Assembly (NCBI GenBank): GCA_007922195.1
Contig: ML681981.1
Span: forward strand, 15,199,940 to 15,263,939
Source of the DNA: Podocnemis expansa
Lineage: Eukaryota > Chordata > Testudines > Podocnemididae
Length of the DNA stretch: 64,000 nt
Direction: 5' to 3'
The notes below the pieces were generated by a model that was not told the origin of the DNA, ran no database searches, and saw only the letters and a list, made by a program, of their open reading frames with translations. Below, piece by piece: positions 1 through 10,505 of the stretch; positions within the stretch are counted from its first letter, which is position 1; each line of letters opens with the position of its first letter. The position numbers and the translations under genes were made by a program.

Positions 1-1279
1 AATTATTTTTAGAATGCCTGCCCAGGAGATGACATATTCTCCTTTTCCCAGACATCTGCTACTCCTACCCAAGTGCTCCAGACCCTCCTGCCCCACCGCC
101 ACCGCCATCCTCTGATTCCCCATGTGCTCCCGTAACCCCCCCCCCACACACACACACTTCTGTTTTCTCTGTGGGGTGATCCCCATTTCTGCCTCCCCCT
201 GCCCTGTCCCTTCTCCCTCCATTTAACACCCCTCCTAGCAGTTTCCCTGGGGCATGATCCCCGGCTTCTGCCTTGTTGAACCCCATCTTTCCTCCATAAA
301 ACCCAAAAAACCCTCCGCCCTTCCCCTTTACCTGCCAGCCAGAGATATGTAACAGCAGGTAGCTCCCACCGTCAGCGCATGCTCAGGGTGGGAGATTTTA
401 AACTCTCCCAGCTCCAGTCCCCAGGCATGGTGCTGGCAAGAACATGGCCAGGGCCTGCATCTGCTGGGCCTGTGCAGGGGTCAGTGTTGCCTGCGCAGGT
501 GAGCAGCAGCTGCTGTGCCAGCACCCACCCTTGCAGCTTACAGGGAACAATGCTGCCCTTTTGGAACTTGGTATAATCCTGTTTCCTTTGGGTCCCGGTT
601 CAGTGAAGCACTTCAGCATGTCCATAAGCATGTGAATAGTTCCACAGAAATCAGTGAGAGTATTTGCACAGTATAACCACATGCTGAAGTGCCCTGCTGG
701 ATTTTTGCCTCACTATGTATCGCAAGACATGACTTACAATGTCGTATGAAGCAACTCAACTGTATGATACACTGTTGTACATTCGCATCTCTTGACATTA
801 GTGGGCTTAATCTTACAACCTTAATCTTTTAACATCATTTAATATGATGGAATTAATCTCAGGGGAAATATTTTAAGGCAACTAACAGGATTTATTGAAA
901 TCTATAGGTATGAGAGAGAACTACATCCCTTACTTATTGGGGTTAATCGCAGCAGTTACAAGAGGGGAACTCGCTGATCTAGGAACTTGGCACTTTTAAC
1001 TCTTTTTGAACTAGGTTCATTTATGTTTACATGGTCCCAGCCCTGCATGCGACTCCACATGTTTGGACACATCAGAGCAAGGCAAGCCCATCCATGCAGA
1101 CTCATTGCACAACTGGGCAGGTTCCCCCCAGGAACTAAAATTGGGGGGGATGTAATTTTCAGAGGAGGTGAGGGTCAATGGGGTGCAGGACTGTGACAGT
1201 GAAGAGGGGCTTTATGGCACCATAGTAAAAACTGAAAAGTGGTTCATGAATGAATGTTTTCTTAGATTATCACACAAAG
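1..1279. other. Upstream flank without a recognised gene
   Basis: No exon, RNA gene or clear transposon is recognised. A short C-run followed by a CA dinucleotide repeat lies at about 136-157. Short open frames on both strands have no recognisable domain or codon structure and are treated as chance. Confidence 0.6.
136..157. repeat. C-run / (CA)n simple repeat
   Basis: A run of about ten C residues is followed directly by seven or so CA units. This is ordinary microsatellite sequence in the upstream flank. Confidence 0.85.
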
Positions 1280-2240
1280 TTGTCTATTGGTCTGGACCCA
1301 ATACCATTCAACACATTCATAAATGATCAGGTAAAAGTGATGACCACTGAGCTGGCAAGTTTTGCAGATGTTACAAAAAGTTACTCAAGATTAAATTGAA
1401 TTATTATTAAATTTGGGTTATTAAACCCAAACCAGACTGTGAAGAGTGTTACAAAGGGATCTTACAAAACTGGATGACTGGACAACAAGATGGCAGCTGA
1501 AATTCAATGTTGATAAATACAAAATGATGCATAATTGAAAACAGAAACCCAATGATATATATAAAATAACAGGGTCTAACTTAGCTGTTACCACTCAAGA
1601 AAGAGATAGACTCTAAAGTCAGAAAGGACCAGTATGATGGTCTGGCCTCCTGCACAATGCAGGACACAAAACCTCACCTGCTCACTCCTGTAATAAATCT
1701 CTAACCTCTGACTGAATTATTACAGTCCTCAGGTATAGATGTATTTGAATTGGAAAAGGTACAGAGAAAGGCAATTGAAATGATTAGGGATATCACACAG
1801 TTTCTAGCTGAGAAGAGCTTAACAAAATTTGGACTCTTCAGTTTGGAAAAGAAATGACTAAGGGTGGATACAGCTGTCTATAAAATTGTGACTGACATGG
1901 AGAAGTGACTAAGGAAATGCTATTTAATATTTCACATAACAAGGATTATGTATTCCCAATGAAATTAATAGGCAGTAGGTTTAAAAAACAAACAAAAAGG
2001 AAGTATTTCTTCTCATAACACTGGGATGGGCAGGGATGGGTTCAATACCATGCTCTGAATTGCTCCTAGTCTCCTTTTGCCAAAAGATGAGACTAGATCT
2101 CAAGAGATAGATACCTCCATGACTCACTGTTCAGTCATTCCCTCTGAAGCACCTGGCATTGGCCACTGTCAGAAAGCGGGTTACTGGGCTAGATGGCCAT
2201 TGGTCACATCCAGAATTGCCATTCTAATGCTCTTATGAAA
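1280..2240 (+). mobile_element. Old CR1/L3-type LINE 3' fragment
   Basis: The text resembles the 3' half of a CR1 ORF2. Around 1306-1330 is the 'FINDQ'-type block that precedes the RT active site, and around 1745-1850 is the 'RVQRRATKMI ... LGLFSLEKR'-type block. A conserved 3' tail with 'cacctggcattggccactg' and 'gggctagatggccattggtc' lies at about 2150-2205. Stops and indels in every frame show it is long dead. It shares its tail subfamily with the fragment at 63085-63880. A second CR1 tail is nested in it on the other strand at 1612-1735. Confidence 0.8.
1612..1735 (-). mobile_element. Nested CR1/L3 tail in opposite orientation
   Basis: Reads 'gtcagaaaggaccagtatga' and then a 'cctcctgcacaatgcaggac' block, which is the reverse complement of the 3' region seen at 49125-49275. 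It interrupts the + strand CR1 fragment, so it inserted later. Confidence 0.65.
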
Positions 2241-3254
2241 CAAATTAATTAAAATATAATAATTTTTTAGTACAGAAAATATCCAAGATAATTACCTTTC
2301 AAGGTAGTGATGATGTGATGGTAGTGTTCAGGGGCTGTAACTACAGCGGGGCTGACAAGGAACAGCCCTGGGTGGCCTGAAATGGCTCAATAGAGCTGTG
2401 CTATTAAAGGTGTGGCTTTGCAGCACCAGCTCTGAGAGCCGCTAACGGGAAGGGGCAGGTTCCAATAGGAACGTGCCCTGGGCAGCAAAACACCACATTA
2501 TGGCTCTGATGACCTTGGCAAATAAAGCATTTTAAAAATCTTGGCATACTAGGAAATATATATATAAGTTTCCCAGCACATCTAGCATTCTGGATCAAAG
2601 TCATTAGACACAGAGAGAGAATAAATTTGTTAGTCTTTAAAAATGCTACTAGACTCCTTGTTTGTTCAAAAAACAAATATTCCTTTAATGTGCTTGTATC
2701 CTTGCTCCATACCTCACTCACCTTGTTGTGCTCCTTGTCTGTTCTGGAGGGAGACCCACAGTTCAGAGGTGCTTTCACAAGTGTTCACTTTCTGGGGAAA
2801 AGGGGGGACAAAGTGCACCTTGCTCGTTCCTCCAGCTGTTGGTCAGCTTGCTCTTTGCTACTTCACTCATTCACCTTCGTTGCAGATATAATCGCCTCCA
2901 CACTTTGTGTGACTTGATTTCTGTGATTTTAGGGCCCATTGGGAGAATTTATTCTGATGGAGGTGGGAAGTCTCTAGTCTCCACAAAAGATGGTTACTTT
3001 CCCACACTCCAGGTCAAAGCACTAGTACTTAGATCACCTGATTTTCTGCTGTCTCAGGTATAATGGTCACTTAAAATAACACAAGACTCTGTACAAAGCC
3101 CAACAACCAAGCACTATTTGACCAGCCCAATACTTGTTAAAAGATAGAGCCGATTGTTAATCAGATACTGGTTGTAAGGAAGAGCCTACAAGGACATCAA
3201 GCAAACATCTGTCCCATCTCCCCCCCCAACAGAGAAGCCATCTGATATGGCTTA
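2241..3254. other. No gene recognised; repeat debris
   Basis: Apart from a short Penelope-like tail at about 2621-2670, I see no domain-bearing frame. The region at 2320-2510 is moderately GC-rich and could be another unrecognised MITE. Confidence 0.5.
2621..2670 (+). mobile_element. Penelope-like element tail fragment
   Basis: Contains 'aaatttgttagtctttaaaa' followed by 'gactccttgtttgtt', the 3'-terminal signature that recurs at more than ten places in this window. Only the last 50 bases remain. Confidence 0.6.
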
Positions 3255-3356
3255 AATTTGTTAGTCTTTTTGAGTTCAGTTCACCCTAGTCACTTCCAAA
3301 CAATGACTAAATCTGTTAGTCTTTAAGTGCCACAAGACTCCTTGCTTTATTTTTTT
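3255..3356 (+). mobile_element. Penelope-like tail fragments, partly duplicated
   Basis: Two successive 'tgttagtctt' starts occur, at about 3260 and 3313. The second continues into 'aagtgccacaagactccttg'. This is the same 3' terminus as the other Penelope-like tails, here with a local partial duplication. Confidence 0.65.
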
Positions 3357-3541
3357 TCTTTTACAATGTTACAAGCTAGCTCACAACTAGTGGGGGTGGG
3401 GGGGAGGAAGGGGAGCATTAGGGCAAATCCCTGCGACTGGGTCTTCCACCTGCCCTGCTGTTTGACTCCATGCCAGTAGTTCCCAACATTTTTTCTGCCA
3501 TGGCACACCTTGCTCCCTTTAATGAATTTGAGGCACACCAC

Positions 3542-4057
3542 CAATGTTCCCTGTAAGCTGCGCTGGCGTGCTGCAGTGCAGCGCGCCACAGCCGCCAGCG
3601 CAGGGAAAGCTGCTGGCAGCGCACTGCTGGCAGCCAGAGTCCCTCCATAGAGCTCCTGTGGAGCAGGGAGTTTTGAAAACTCCCACCCAGAAAAGCTCTA
3701 ATGGAGCATGCCCTGAAATCCTGGGCATGCTCTGTAGAGCTTCTCTGGCCCAGGAGTTAGGGCTGAGCCCTGCCACTCCAGTCCAGCCCTGAGGTAAGTT
3801 TGTGGGGGCTGGGGGGGGGAGCGGGAGCAGGGGGGTGTGCTGCTGGGAGTGTGGGGGGGCTAGCAGGACTGGGGAGGGGGGCGATGCTGCGAGCAGAGTG
3901 GGGCTAGCAGGAGCGGGGTGGGGGAGCAATGCTGGGGCCGGGGGGTGATGCCGGGAGTGGGGTGGGGCTGCACAACAGGCCCCGTGGGGGTGGGGGGGAA
4001 GAGCGCAGAGAGCAACAGGAGTTGCTCAGCTGCTCTCTCCCCTTAGAGGGAACATTG
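3542..4057. mobile_element. Nested hAT-like MITE with exact 8-bp target duplication
   Basis: The terminal inverted repeats are CAATGTTCCC and GGGAACATTG, a perfect 10-bp match. They are flanked by identical CACACCAC at 3534-3541 and 4058-4065, the 8-bp duplication expected of hAT transposition. The 516-bp interior is GC-rich and strongly G-biased on the + strand between about 3795 and 4000. It has no transposase. Open frames through it arise from base composition. Confidence 0.85.
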
Positions 4058-4169
4058 CACACCACCATATAGTTTCCAAATGAACTCATGAGCCAATCCA
4101 GAGCCCTTTGAGTAGTTTTATTATTTTTTCTTTTTTTGAAAAATTTTGTGGCACACTTGTGTGCCATGG

Positions 4170-4458
4170 CTAGGGTTACCAGATACCAAAGCAGGGAAAG
4201 GAGGACAGGGAAGTATGAGAAGGAGGACATTGGATGACACATGGAGAAAATATAGTATTAATGCAATATTCTTCTGTTTTTAGGGGGCCCTGGAACACTT
4301 TCCTCTAAAAATAAGGTGTTCAGGGCATTCCAGCACATTAACTCCTGTCAGTAAAAAGCCAGAAAAAATCATGTATTTTTAAAATCCCTGCCGGACAGAG
4401 GAAGTGAAGGTAAAAAGAAGGACACGTCCTCCTTTTGCCTGACATCTGGTAACCCTAG
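4170..4458. mobile_element. Nested MITE with CTAGGGTTACCAGAT termini
   Basis: The ends are CTAGGGTTACCAGAT and its complement ATCTGGTAACCCTAG. CCATGG flanks both sides (4164-4169 and 4459-4464). Because CCATGG is itself palindromic, it could be a 6-bp target duplication or part of a longer terminal repeat. The surrounding host MITE reads continuously across the CCATGG, which favours duplication. The 289-bp interior has no coding capacity. Confidence 0.8.
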
Positions 4459-4469
4459 CCATGGCAGAC

Positions 4470-4572
4470 TATCTTCGAAGCATCTGACGAAGTGGGATTT
4501 TCTCCAACGAAAGCTCATGCGAAAACTAAATCTGTTAGTCTTAACGTGCCACACGACTCCTTGGGTTTTTGG
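4470..4572 (+). mobile_element. Penelope-like tail fragment
   Basis: Contains 'cttcgaagcatctgacgaag', 'gggattttctccaacgaaag', 'ctgttagtctt' and 'gccacacgactccttg', the last 100 bases of the PLE family common in this window. It truncates the hAT MITE to its left and lies about 350 bp upstream of the RNLS start codon. Confidence 0.8.
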
Positions 4573-4723
4573 GAAACACTGCCCCCTGCCAGGGTCCCCT
4601 GGGGGGTGGGAAAAAGGAGGGAAGCAAATGTGGGTTCATTGTGCTTGGATGCTGCAGGGTGTATTTATGGAGGGCCGGTTGCGGGGTGTGTGGGGGAGCT
4701 GGAGGAGCTCCCTTCTCTCCTGT

Positions 4724-4749
4724 GACAGACAGACAGACAGACAGACAGG
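4724..4749. repeat. (GACA)n microsatellite upstream of RNLS
   Basis: Six GACA units lie about 180 bp upstream of the RNLS ATG, at the edge of the CpG-rich promoter. A related GGAC/GACA repeat occurs in intron 1 at 5202-5236. Confidence 0.9.
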
Positions 4750-4779
4750 AGTCCCCACCAGGCAGGCAAAGCAGCCGGC

Positions 4780-5060
4780 AGGAGGCGCCTCCTCCCCCAG
4801 AGCCGGGCTGCGCCCCCTGCCGGCGAGCGGGGCTGCAGCCGGCACCTCCGGGCAAGGCGCTAGTCGGCCCGGCGCGGCGCGGCGCGCGGAGGCGGCGGGG
4901 CAGGCCGACCCTCAGGCGGGCGCGCGGATGGCGCGAGTGCTGATCGTGGGCGCCGGGCCGACCGGCAGCCTGTGCGCGGCGCTGCTGCGCAGGGAGCGGC
5001 CCCAGCGGCCCCCGCAGGTGGTGCTGTGGGACAAAGCGCGGGGCGCGGGTGAGGCCTGGC
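4780..5060 (+). promoter_or_regulatory. CpG-rich promoter region of RNLS
   Basis: Base composition changes abruptly from AT-rich flank to very GC- and CpG-rich sequence, with a GGCGCGGCGCGG-type run at about 4866-4890, ending at the first splice donor. There is no TATA-like box near the ATG. This is typical of a broad CpG-island promoter of a housekeeping-type vertebrate gene. The transcription start cannot be placed from sequence alone. Confidence 0.7.
4928..5048 (+). CDS. RNLS: Renalase exon 1 (FAD-dependent oxidase)
   Basis: Renalase is a flavoprotein of the amine-oxidase fold. The established activity is re-oxidation of non-canonical dihydro-NAD(P) isomers to NAD(P)+ with production of peroxide; an earlier catecholamine-oxidase role is disputed. 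This exon encodes residues 1-40 plus one base. The start ARVLIVGAGPTGSLCAALL is closely similar to vertebrate renalase. The Rossmann dinucleotide-binding motif G8-A-G10-P-T-G13 follows a hydrophobic beta strand, and 'LWDKARGAG' ends the second strand, whose acidic residue usually contacts the FAD ribose. The ATG at 4928 is chosen because it starts exactly where family proteins start. The donor is G|GTGAGG at 5049. The frame stays open into intron 1, but that readthrough has no homology and is not coding. The stretch around residues 24-30 is Arg/Pro-rich and diverges from mammals. Confidence 0.93.
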
Positions 5061-5201
5061 GCCGGGCTGCGGGGATTTCCCAACCCCCCAGTTGTCAGCT
5101 GGTGACAGCGTTATACCAAAGGAGCGAGCTGCCCCCTCACCCCACTCCCCAATTTCAGGTCCTGGGGGGGATAGTGGAGCGGGGCAGCCCCGGCAATGAA
5201 T

Positions 5202-5236
5202 GGAGGGACGGACGGACAGACAGACGGACGGACGCT
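5202..5236. repeat. (GGAC/GACA)n microsatellite in RNLS intron 1
   Basis: Alternating GGAC and GACA units lie in the 496-bp first intron, matching the GACA repeat upstream of the promoter in type. Confidence 0.85.
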
Positions 5237-5339
5237 CCCTGCTACCAACAGTGTCTCCGCCCTCCTGCCTGGGTGCAGCCACCAGCTGTGCAGGGAGGTG
5301 GCTGGGCTGGAGAAGACAACCCCAAAGCCCACCAGCCTG

Positions 5340-5440
5340 ATGGAGAAAAAAATAAATGTGTTAGTTTTTAAGTGCCACAGGACTCCTTGTTTGTTTTACT
5401 GAACTAGACTAATAGGGCTGCCTCTTTGGATGATGGAGAA
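5340..5440 (+). mobile_element. Penelope-like tail fragment in RNLS intron 1
   Basis: Reads 'aaatgtgttagtttttaagt', then 'gccacaggactccttgtttg' and 'actgaactagactaa'. Only the 3' terminus is present. It sits within the short first intron, between exons 1 and 2. Confidence 0.8.
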
Positions 5441-5489
5441 AATTATTTTCGGTAGCCGCCTTGCGGGGTGAGCTGGGTCCCTCTTCTGA

Positions 5490-6344
<855 letters not shown>

Positions 6345-6578
6345 TTAGGGAGGTCAAGGCTGGATATTAGAAAAAAACTTTTTTACTAGGAGAGTGGTGA
6401 AGCCTTGGAATGAGCTGCCAAGGGAGGTGGAGGAGTCTCCATCTCTGGAGGTGTTTAAGGCCCAGCTGGACAAAATCACGACTGGGATGGTTTAGTGGGA
6501 GTGGGCCTGCCTCTGGCAGGGGGTTGGACTAGATGACCTGTGAGGTCCCTTCCAACCCTAGGATTTTATAATCTTCTG
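6345..6578 (+). mobile_element. Young CR1 3' end (5'-truncated)
   Basis: About 230 bp nearly match the last part of the long CR1 at 29535-34177: 'gctggatattagaaaaaaac', 'tctccatctctggaggtgtt' and 'gggggttggactagatgacc'. It ends in CCTAGGATTTTATAATC, a decayed version of the ATTCTATG-type CR1 tail. Extreme 5' truncation is typical of CR1. Confidence 0.9.
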
Positions 6579-6879
6579 TAAATAGTAGAAGCAGCAAAGT
6601 TCCATCTGTAGGAAGATGCTCACAACTCAATTCAGACCTCACCTACCACTTTCCCAATAGAGGAAAAGTGGGCAGTCAGTTAAATACTTTTAGCTCGAGA
6701 GACCATATTTTATCTTCTTACCATAAGAAGTCAGAATTTTTAGCCTCCGATGAAGCTTTCTAACAGTATTGCATTGGGAATGCTAGGTAGGTATGTTTTC
6801 CTTACCTAATAGATCATTCCTTATGAAAGTAAGCATCAGGTTTTACACTCACACACAAGAATAAGCCTTGTGGGTGAAG

Positions 6880-7933
6880 GGGAAACAGTGAAGGAGGTAT
6901 ACCTTAACTTTAGTATGAAAAGCCTTAGTATCTCACATGACTTTCATAAACCAACTAGGGGGAAACAATCCAGATGGAGCTGTTGTAAGGTGGATGCATA
7001 ACTGGTAGGAGAACAGTTCCCAGAGGATACTATCAGTGGCTGATAGTCAAGTTGGAAGGGCACATCAAATAGGGTCTTGTAGAGATCTAGTTCTGCTTGG
7101 TATTTTCACCAATGATTTAAATAATGGCTACAGAGTACCCTCACAAAGTTTGCTGATGATATCAAGCTGGAAGGGTTGCAAGTCATTTGGCAGATAAAAG
7201 ATTAAAATTCAGAATGATCTGGACACGGTGAAATAAGTAGGATGCATTTGTCCATGTCCAATTTCAAAGTATTCCACTTAGGAAGGAAAAATAAGGTGCC
7301 AACATACAAAATGGAAAATGACTAGAAAAGAGCACTACAGAAAGGAATCTGGGTGTCATATTAGATAGCAAGTTAAATATGAATTGACAGTGTAATACTG
7401 TTGGGGGGGGACAACCACCCCAAAAACGCAACCATTGTGGGATTAGCAGGAGTGTTGTACGCAAGACTCTTCTGCTGTACTTCGTGCTGATTAGGCCTCA
7501 GCTGGCGTATTGTGTCCAGTTCTGGGCACCACATTTCAGGAAAGATATATACAAGTTGGAGGAAGACCCCCCCCCCCAAAAAATATTAAAGGTCTAGAAA
7601 ACGTGACTTATGGGGAAGGACTGAAAAAAACTGAATGTGTTTAGTTTGGAAAGGAGACAGAGGGATGTGATAAACAAATACATGAAAGATTATTAGAAGA
7701 AGGGAAAAAAATTGTTTTCCTTAATCTCTGAAGATAGGACAAAAAGCAACAGCCTTAATTGTAACAAGGGCAATTTAGGTTGGAGATGAGGAAACTCAAC
7801 TGTCAGTGTAAGTAATTGCTGGAATAAATTGCCTAGGGAGATCATCATCATCATCATTTTTAAGATAAGGTTAGACAAAGATAACGGTCTAGAAAATGGT
7901 TGGTTTTGTCATAAGTGCCTGGGACTTGACTAG
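6880..7933 (+). mobile_element. Old CR1 fragment, left part (split by a PLE)
   Basis: Degenerate CR1 ORF2 covering the RT region onward. 'tttcaccaatgatttaaata' and 'aagtttgctgatgatatcaa' at about 7107-7166 are the block before the active site and the F-A-D-D site itself. 'cagctggcgtattgtgtcca' at about 7499 is the C-terminal block. It stops at GGGACTTGACTAG (7921-7933), where a PLE is inserted, and resumes at 9025. Confidence 0.85.
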
Positions 7934-8180
7934 TTCCAAAGAGGTAGCTGTGTTAGTCTAGTTCAGCAAAACAAACAAGGAGTCCTGTGCCAGTTAAAGA
8001 CTAACAAATTGATTTATCACATGAGCTTTCATGAGAGAAAAATCCCACTAGTCAGATGCTTTGAAGATGGGAGAACTTACAGAATGGGAGGAAAATAAAT
8101 GCAGGAAGTGTAAATCATGGGGTCAAGTTGCCCTGTAACCACAAATCAAAGCAGTTGTTAAGATTCAACACGAGAATAGC
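7934..8180 (-). repeat. PLE terminal arm, inverted (left)
   Basis: Read on the - strand it gives, in order, 'ctgctttgatttg', 'cctcccattctgtaagttct', 'cttcaaagcatctgac', 'tttgttagtctttaa', 'caggactccttgtttg' and 'actagactaacacagctacc'. These match the right arm in sequence and order. Confidence 0.85.
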
Positions 8181-8356
8181 ATATAGAGGAAGGAGGAGGT
8201 CAAATTAGTCATCATCTAAGTCAGACCACTAAAGCATATCATCAGGATGATCTCTCTCTCTCTCTCAAGCCATGGGAGAGATAGCCCCCAACCTTAAGGA
8301 GATACACCAGCAACTGCAGACCTAACAACAGAACCACTAAAGCAGCCACATATCCC

Positions 8357-8785
8357 TGCAACAAACCACGCTGTCAACTTTGCCCACATATCTGCACAAA
8401 AGATACTATTACAAGACCTAAAAAAACCAGCTACTCCATCAAAGACTTATTCACCTACTCGTCCACCAATGTGATTTATGCCATCATGCGCCAGAAATGC
8501 CCCCGTTCCTTATATAGTGAACAAAAAGGATGGCACCTGCACAAAAAAATAAGTCAGCACAAATCTAACATCAGAAATCACAACATTCTAAAACTGATGG
8601 GTGAGCATTTCAATCATCCTGATCACTCCATTGATGATTTACCAAGTGCTTTGCACGGACAAATGAATACCAGATCAAGGCTTCAAGAAGAAGCTGCAGA
8701 GCTCGCATTTATTTTCAAATTTAACTGCATTGCTTTGGGGCTAAGTAGGGACTTTGGAATTTTTTCTCATTCAAACAGGTGATTT
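8357..8785 (+). pseudogene. GIY-YIG endonuclease remnant of a Penelope-like element
   Basis: PLEs encode a reverse transcriptase followed by a GIY-YIG nuclease that nicks the target. From 8357 a frame open for about 140 codons begins with a Cys cluster, C-NKPR-C-QL-C, then 'CTKDTI', the usual linker upstream of the nuclease. It continues with 'NVIYAIMRQKCPRSLYSEQ', where the second half of the motif should be Y-I-G and reads Y-S-E. Then come 'HKSNIRNH', 'MGEHFNHPDHSIDDL' and 'LAFIFKFNCIALGLSRDFG', matching the family's GEHF..PGHS and ELxFI.KFNT..P.GLNRD blocks. The YIG loss and the missing RT make it inactive. No ATG starts the frame. Assignment is by motif order and is firm at superfamily level. 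Confidence 0.8.
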
Positions 8786-8814
8786 GACCTTATCTTCCTC
8801 TATAGCCTGTTCCC

Positions 8815-9024
8815 CAGTGTTTGAATCTTTACAACTGCTTTGATTTGCTGTTACAGTATGACCTGATCCAATGACTTACACTTTCCTGCGTTTGTTTCCT
8901 CCCATTCGGTAAGTGCTCGCCTCTTCAAAGCATCTGATGAAGTGTGATTTTCTCCCACAAAAGGCTCATGCAATAAATCTATTTGTTAGTCTTTAAGTGC
9001 CATAGGACTCCTAGTTTGTTTTAT
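8815..9024 (+). repeat. PLE terminal arm (right)
   Basis: Contains 'ctttgatttgctgttacagt', 'tgacttacactttcctgcgt', 'cttcaaagcatctgatgaag', 'tttgttagtctttaagtgcc' and 'ataggactcctagtttgttt'. It ends directly at the second copy of the target duplication. Confidence 0.85.
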
Positions 9025-9085
9025 GGGATCTGACTAGATGACCTCTCAAGGTCTCTTCTAGACATACAATTCTACAATTATTAAT
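9025..9085 (+). mobile_element. Old CR1 fragment, right part
   Basis: Resumes the CR1 tail interrupted at 7933: 'tgactagatgacctctcaag', 'tctcttctag' and 'caattctacaat', the CR1 3' terminus. The continuity shows the PLE landed in an existing CR1. Confidence 0.85.
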
Positions 9086-9209
9086 GAACACATACACAAA
9101 TTGTTGATGTATTCCTAACTTAGCTTCCAACAGAAGTTGAGTACTTCATGGAAGACGGATGTTATGCAGTTTTTGTTACACCAGTCTGACTGCTGAGGTT
9201 AACAATTAA

Positions 9210-9500
<291 letters not shown>

Positions 9501-9562
9501 TAAATGTAGTGATTCTGCAGTGCTCACCTGCCCTTAGATGAGACAGGTTGATAGATTTATGG

Positions 9563-9769
9563 CAGTGGTTCCCACCCTTTTCTCTGTTGTGGCACACTTT
9601 GATACCTTTCATTATTCTGAGGCATACCAACATATAGTCATCAAGTGAACTCATGAATATTCATGAGCCAATCCAGACCTCTGAGTAGTTTCTCAAAAAC
9701 TTCCGTGGCACACTTGCTCAGGCCTGAGGGCTCACCAGTGTGCCATGGCACACTGGCTGGGAAACACTG
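9563..9769. mobile_element. hAT-type MITE, complete copy
   Basis: The termini are CAGTGGTTCCCACCC and GGGAAACACTG. Flanks are ATTTATGG (9555-9562) and ACTTATAG (9770-9777), a 6-of-8 match consistent with a decayed 8-bp duplication. The 207-bp body is shared with 54203-54412 and the interrupted copy at 3474. Non-coding. Confidence 0.8.
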
Positions 9770-9984
9770 ACTTATAGACATGAGAGCATGAAGGATTGGA
9801 AGCCATGCCTCGTAGTCATGGACTCCAGGAGCTCAATCTTTGTAGCATAACAAAGGGAAAGTCAAGAGAGTTATTTGATCATAGTCTATTAAAGTATCTG
9901 TATGGAAAGCAAATATTTGACAATGGGTTCTTCAATCTATTAGCCAAAGTTATTACAGTATCAATGGCTTGGATTTGATGCTAG

Positions 9985-10215
9985 ACAAATTCAGAGTTGA
10001 ATCAAAGTAGTGAAGGTACCTAACCACTGGAACAATGTCCAAGGCTTTTGGTGGATTCTCTTTATCACTGGCAATTTTGAAGTCAGGATTTGATGTTTTC
10101 CTAAAAGATATGATCCACTTTGAACATATTTATTTTGGTGGAGGTCTGTGGCCTGTGTTATACAGGAAGTCTCCTGGCCTTAGAATCTATGAATTTGTCA
10201 TGGCATGCTTAACAT
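9985..10215 (+). mobile_element. Ancient CR1/L3 3' tail
   Basis: 'aattcagagttgaatcaaag', 'ccactggaacaatgtccaag', 'cactggcaatttt' and 'ggccttagaatctatgaatt' follow the order of a CR1-type 3' end. It is closely paralleled by the fragment at 55790-56030. Confidence 0.6.
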
Positions 10216-10364
10216 TTTGAATGGATATGGCTTGATACAGTATATTTGAAGCTGGAAAAGACTGATGATTCATTTTCATAAAAATGTTTTGGCTAGTATC
10301 AGTCCTGAAGTTGTTTAAATGGGAAACATGTCTAATCTGCAAAAATTTAAAAACAAAGACCCTA

Positions 10365-10505
10365 ATCATATAAGCACCCCCACACAACTTCACCTGAGAG
10401 AGTAGTCTTGTTAATATCCGGGAGACCTCCTATGTGCATTTATGCACATGTTTAAGTATTTGCAGGAATAAGAAGCCAAAGATATATTTGCACAGTCTGC
10501 TTTAT
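10365..10505. repeat. Short palindromic amniote repeat
   Basis: Pieces such as 'ctaatcatataagc', 'gagtagtcttgttaatatc' and 'gcacatgtttaagtatttgc' match the diffuse repeat in which 'aagcatgtgagtagtcccat' is mirrored around a central CATTGACTTCAATG. A sister copy is at 11230-11350. Non-coding. Confidence 0.5.

Larger units (their letters stand above)
3474..4470. mobile_element. Interrupted hAT-type MITE (host of two nested MITEs)
   Basis: It begins with the hAT-like terminus CAGTAGTTCCCAACA and shares its body with the complete copies at 9563-9769 and 54203-54412: the 'catggcacacc' start, 'gaactcatgagccaatccag', 'gagtagtttt' and 'gtgtgccatgg'. It is split by nested elements at 3542-4057 and 4170-4458. 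After the second insert, 'ccatggcagact' resumes the host element and is then cut off by Penelope-like sequence, so its right terminal repeat is missing. Confidence 0.75.
7934..9024. mobile_element. Penelope-like element with inverted arms and GIY-YIG remnant
   Basis: A 1.09-kb retroelement lies between imperfect direct repeats GGGACTTGACTAG (7921-7933) and GGGATCTGACTAG (9025-9037). They match at 11 of 13 positions and are read as the target-site duplication, because the CR1 sequence resumes at the second copy. The left arm (about 7934-8180) is the reverse complement of the right arm (about 8815-9024), so both outer ends carry the same 3' terminus. Between them is an open frame with a degenerate GIY-YIG endonuclease. 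The RT domain is absent. Inverted or tandem pLTRs are an established feature of PLEs. Confidence 0.85.

Noticed and set aside
3519..3929. Pro/Ala/Ser-rich minus-strand frame
   Set aside because: It is the complement of the G-rich interior of a nested MITE with clear target duplication.
4517..5371. A 284-codon open frame covering RNLS exon 1
   Set aside because: Only the part from 4928 to 5048 resembles renalase. Upstream it is GC-rich promoter and repeat, and downstream it runs into intron 1 past a good donor.
8248..8270. CT dinucleotide run as a regulatory site
   Set aside because: A short microsatellite inside a decayed retroelement, with no other supporting signal.
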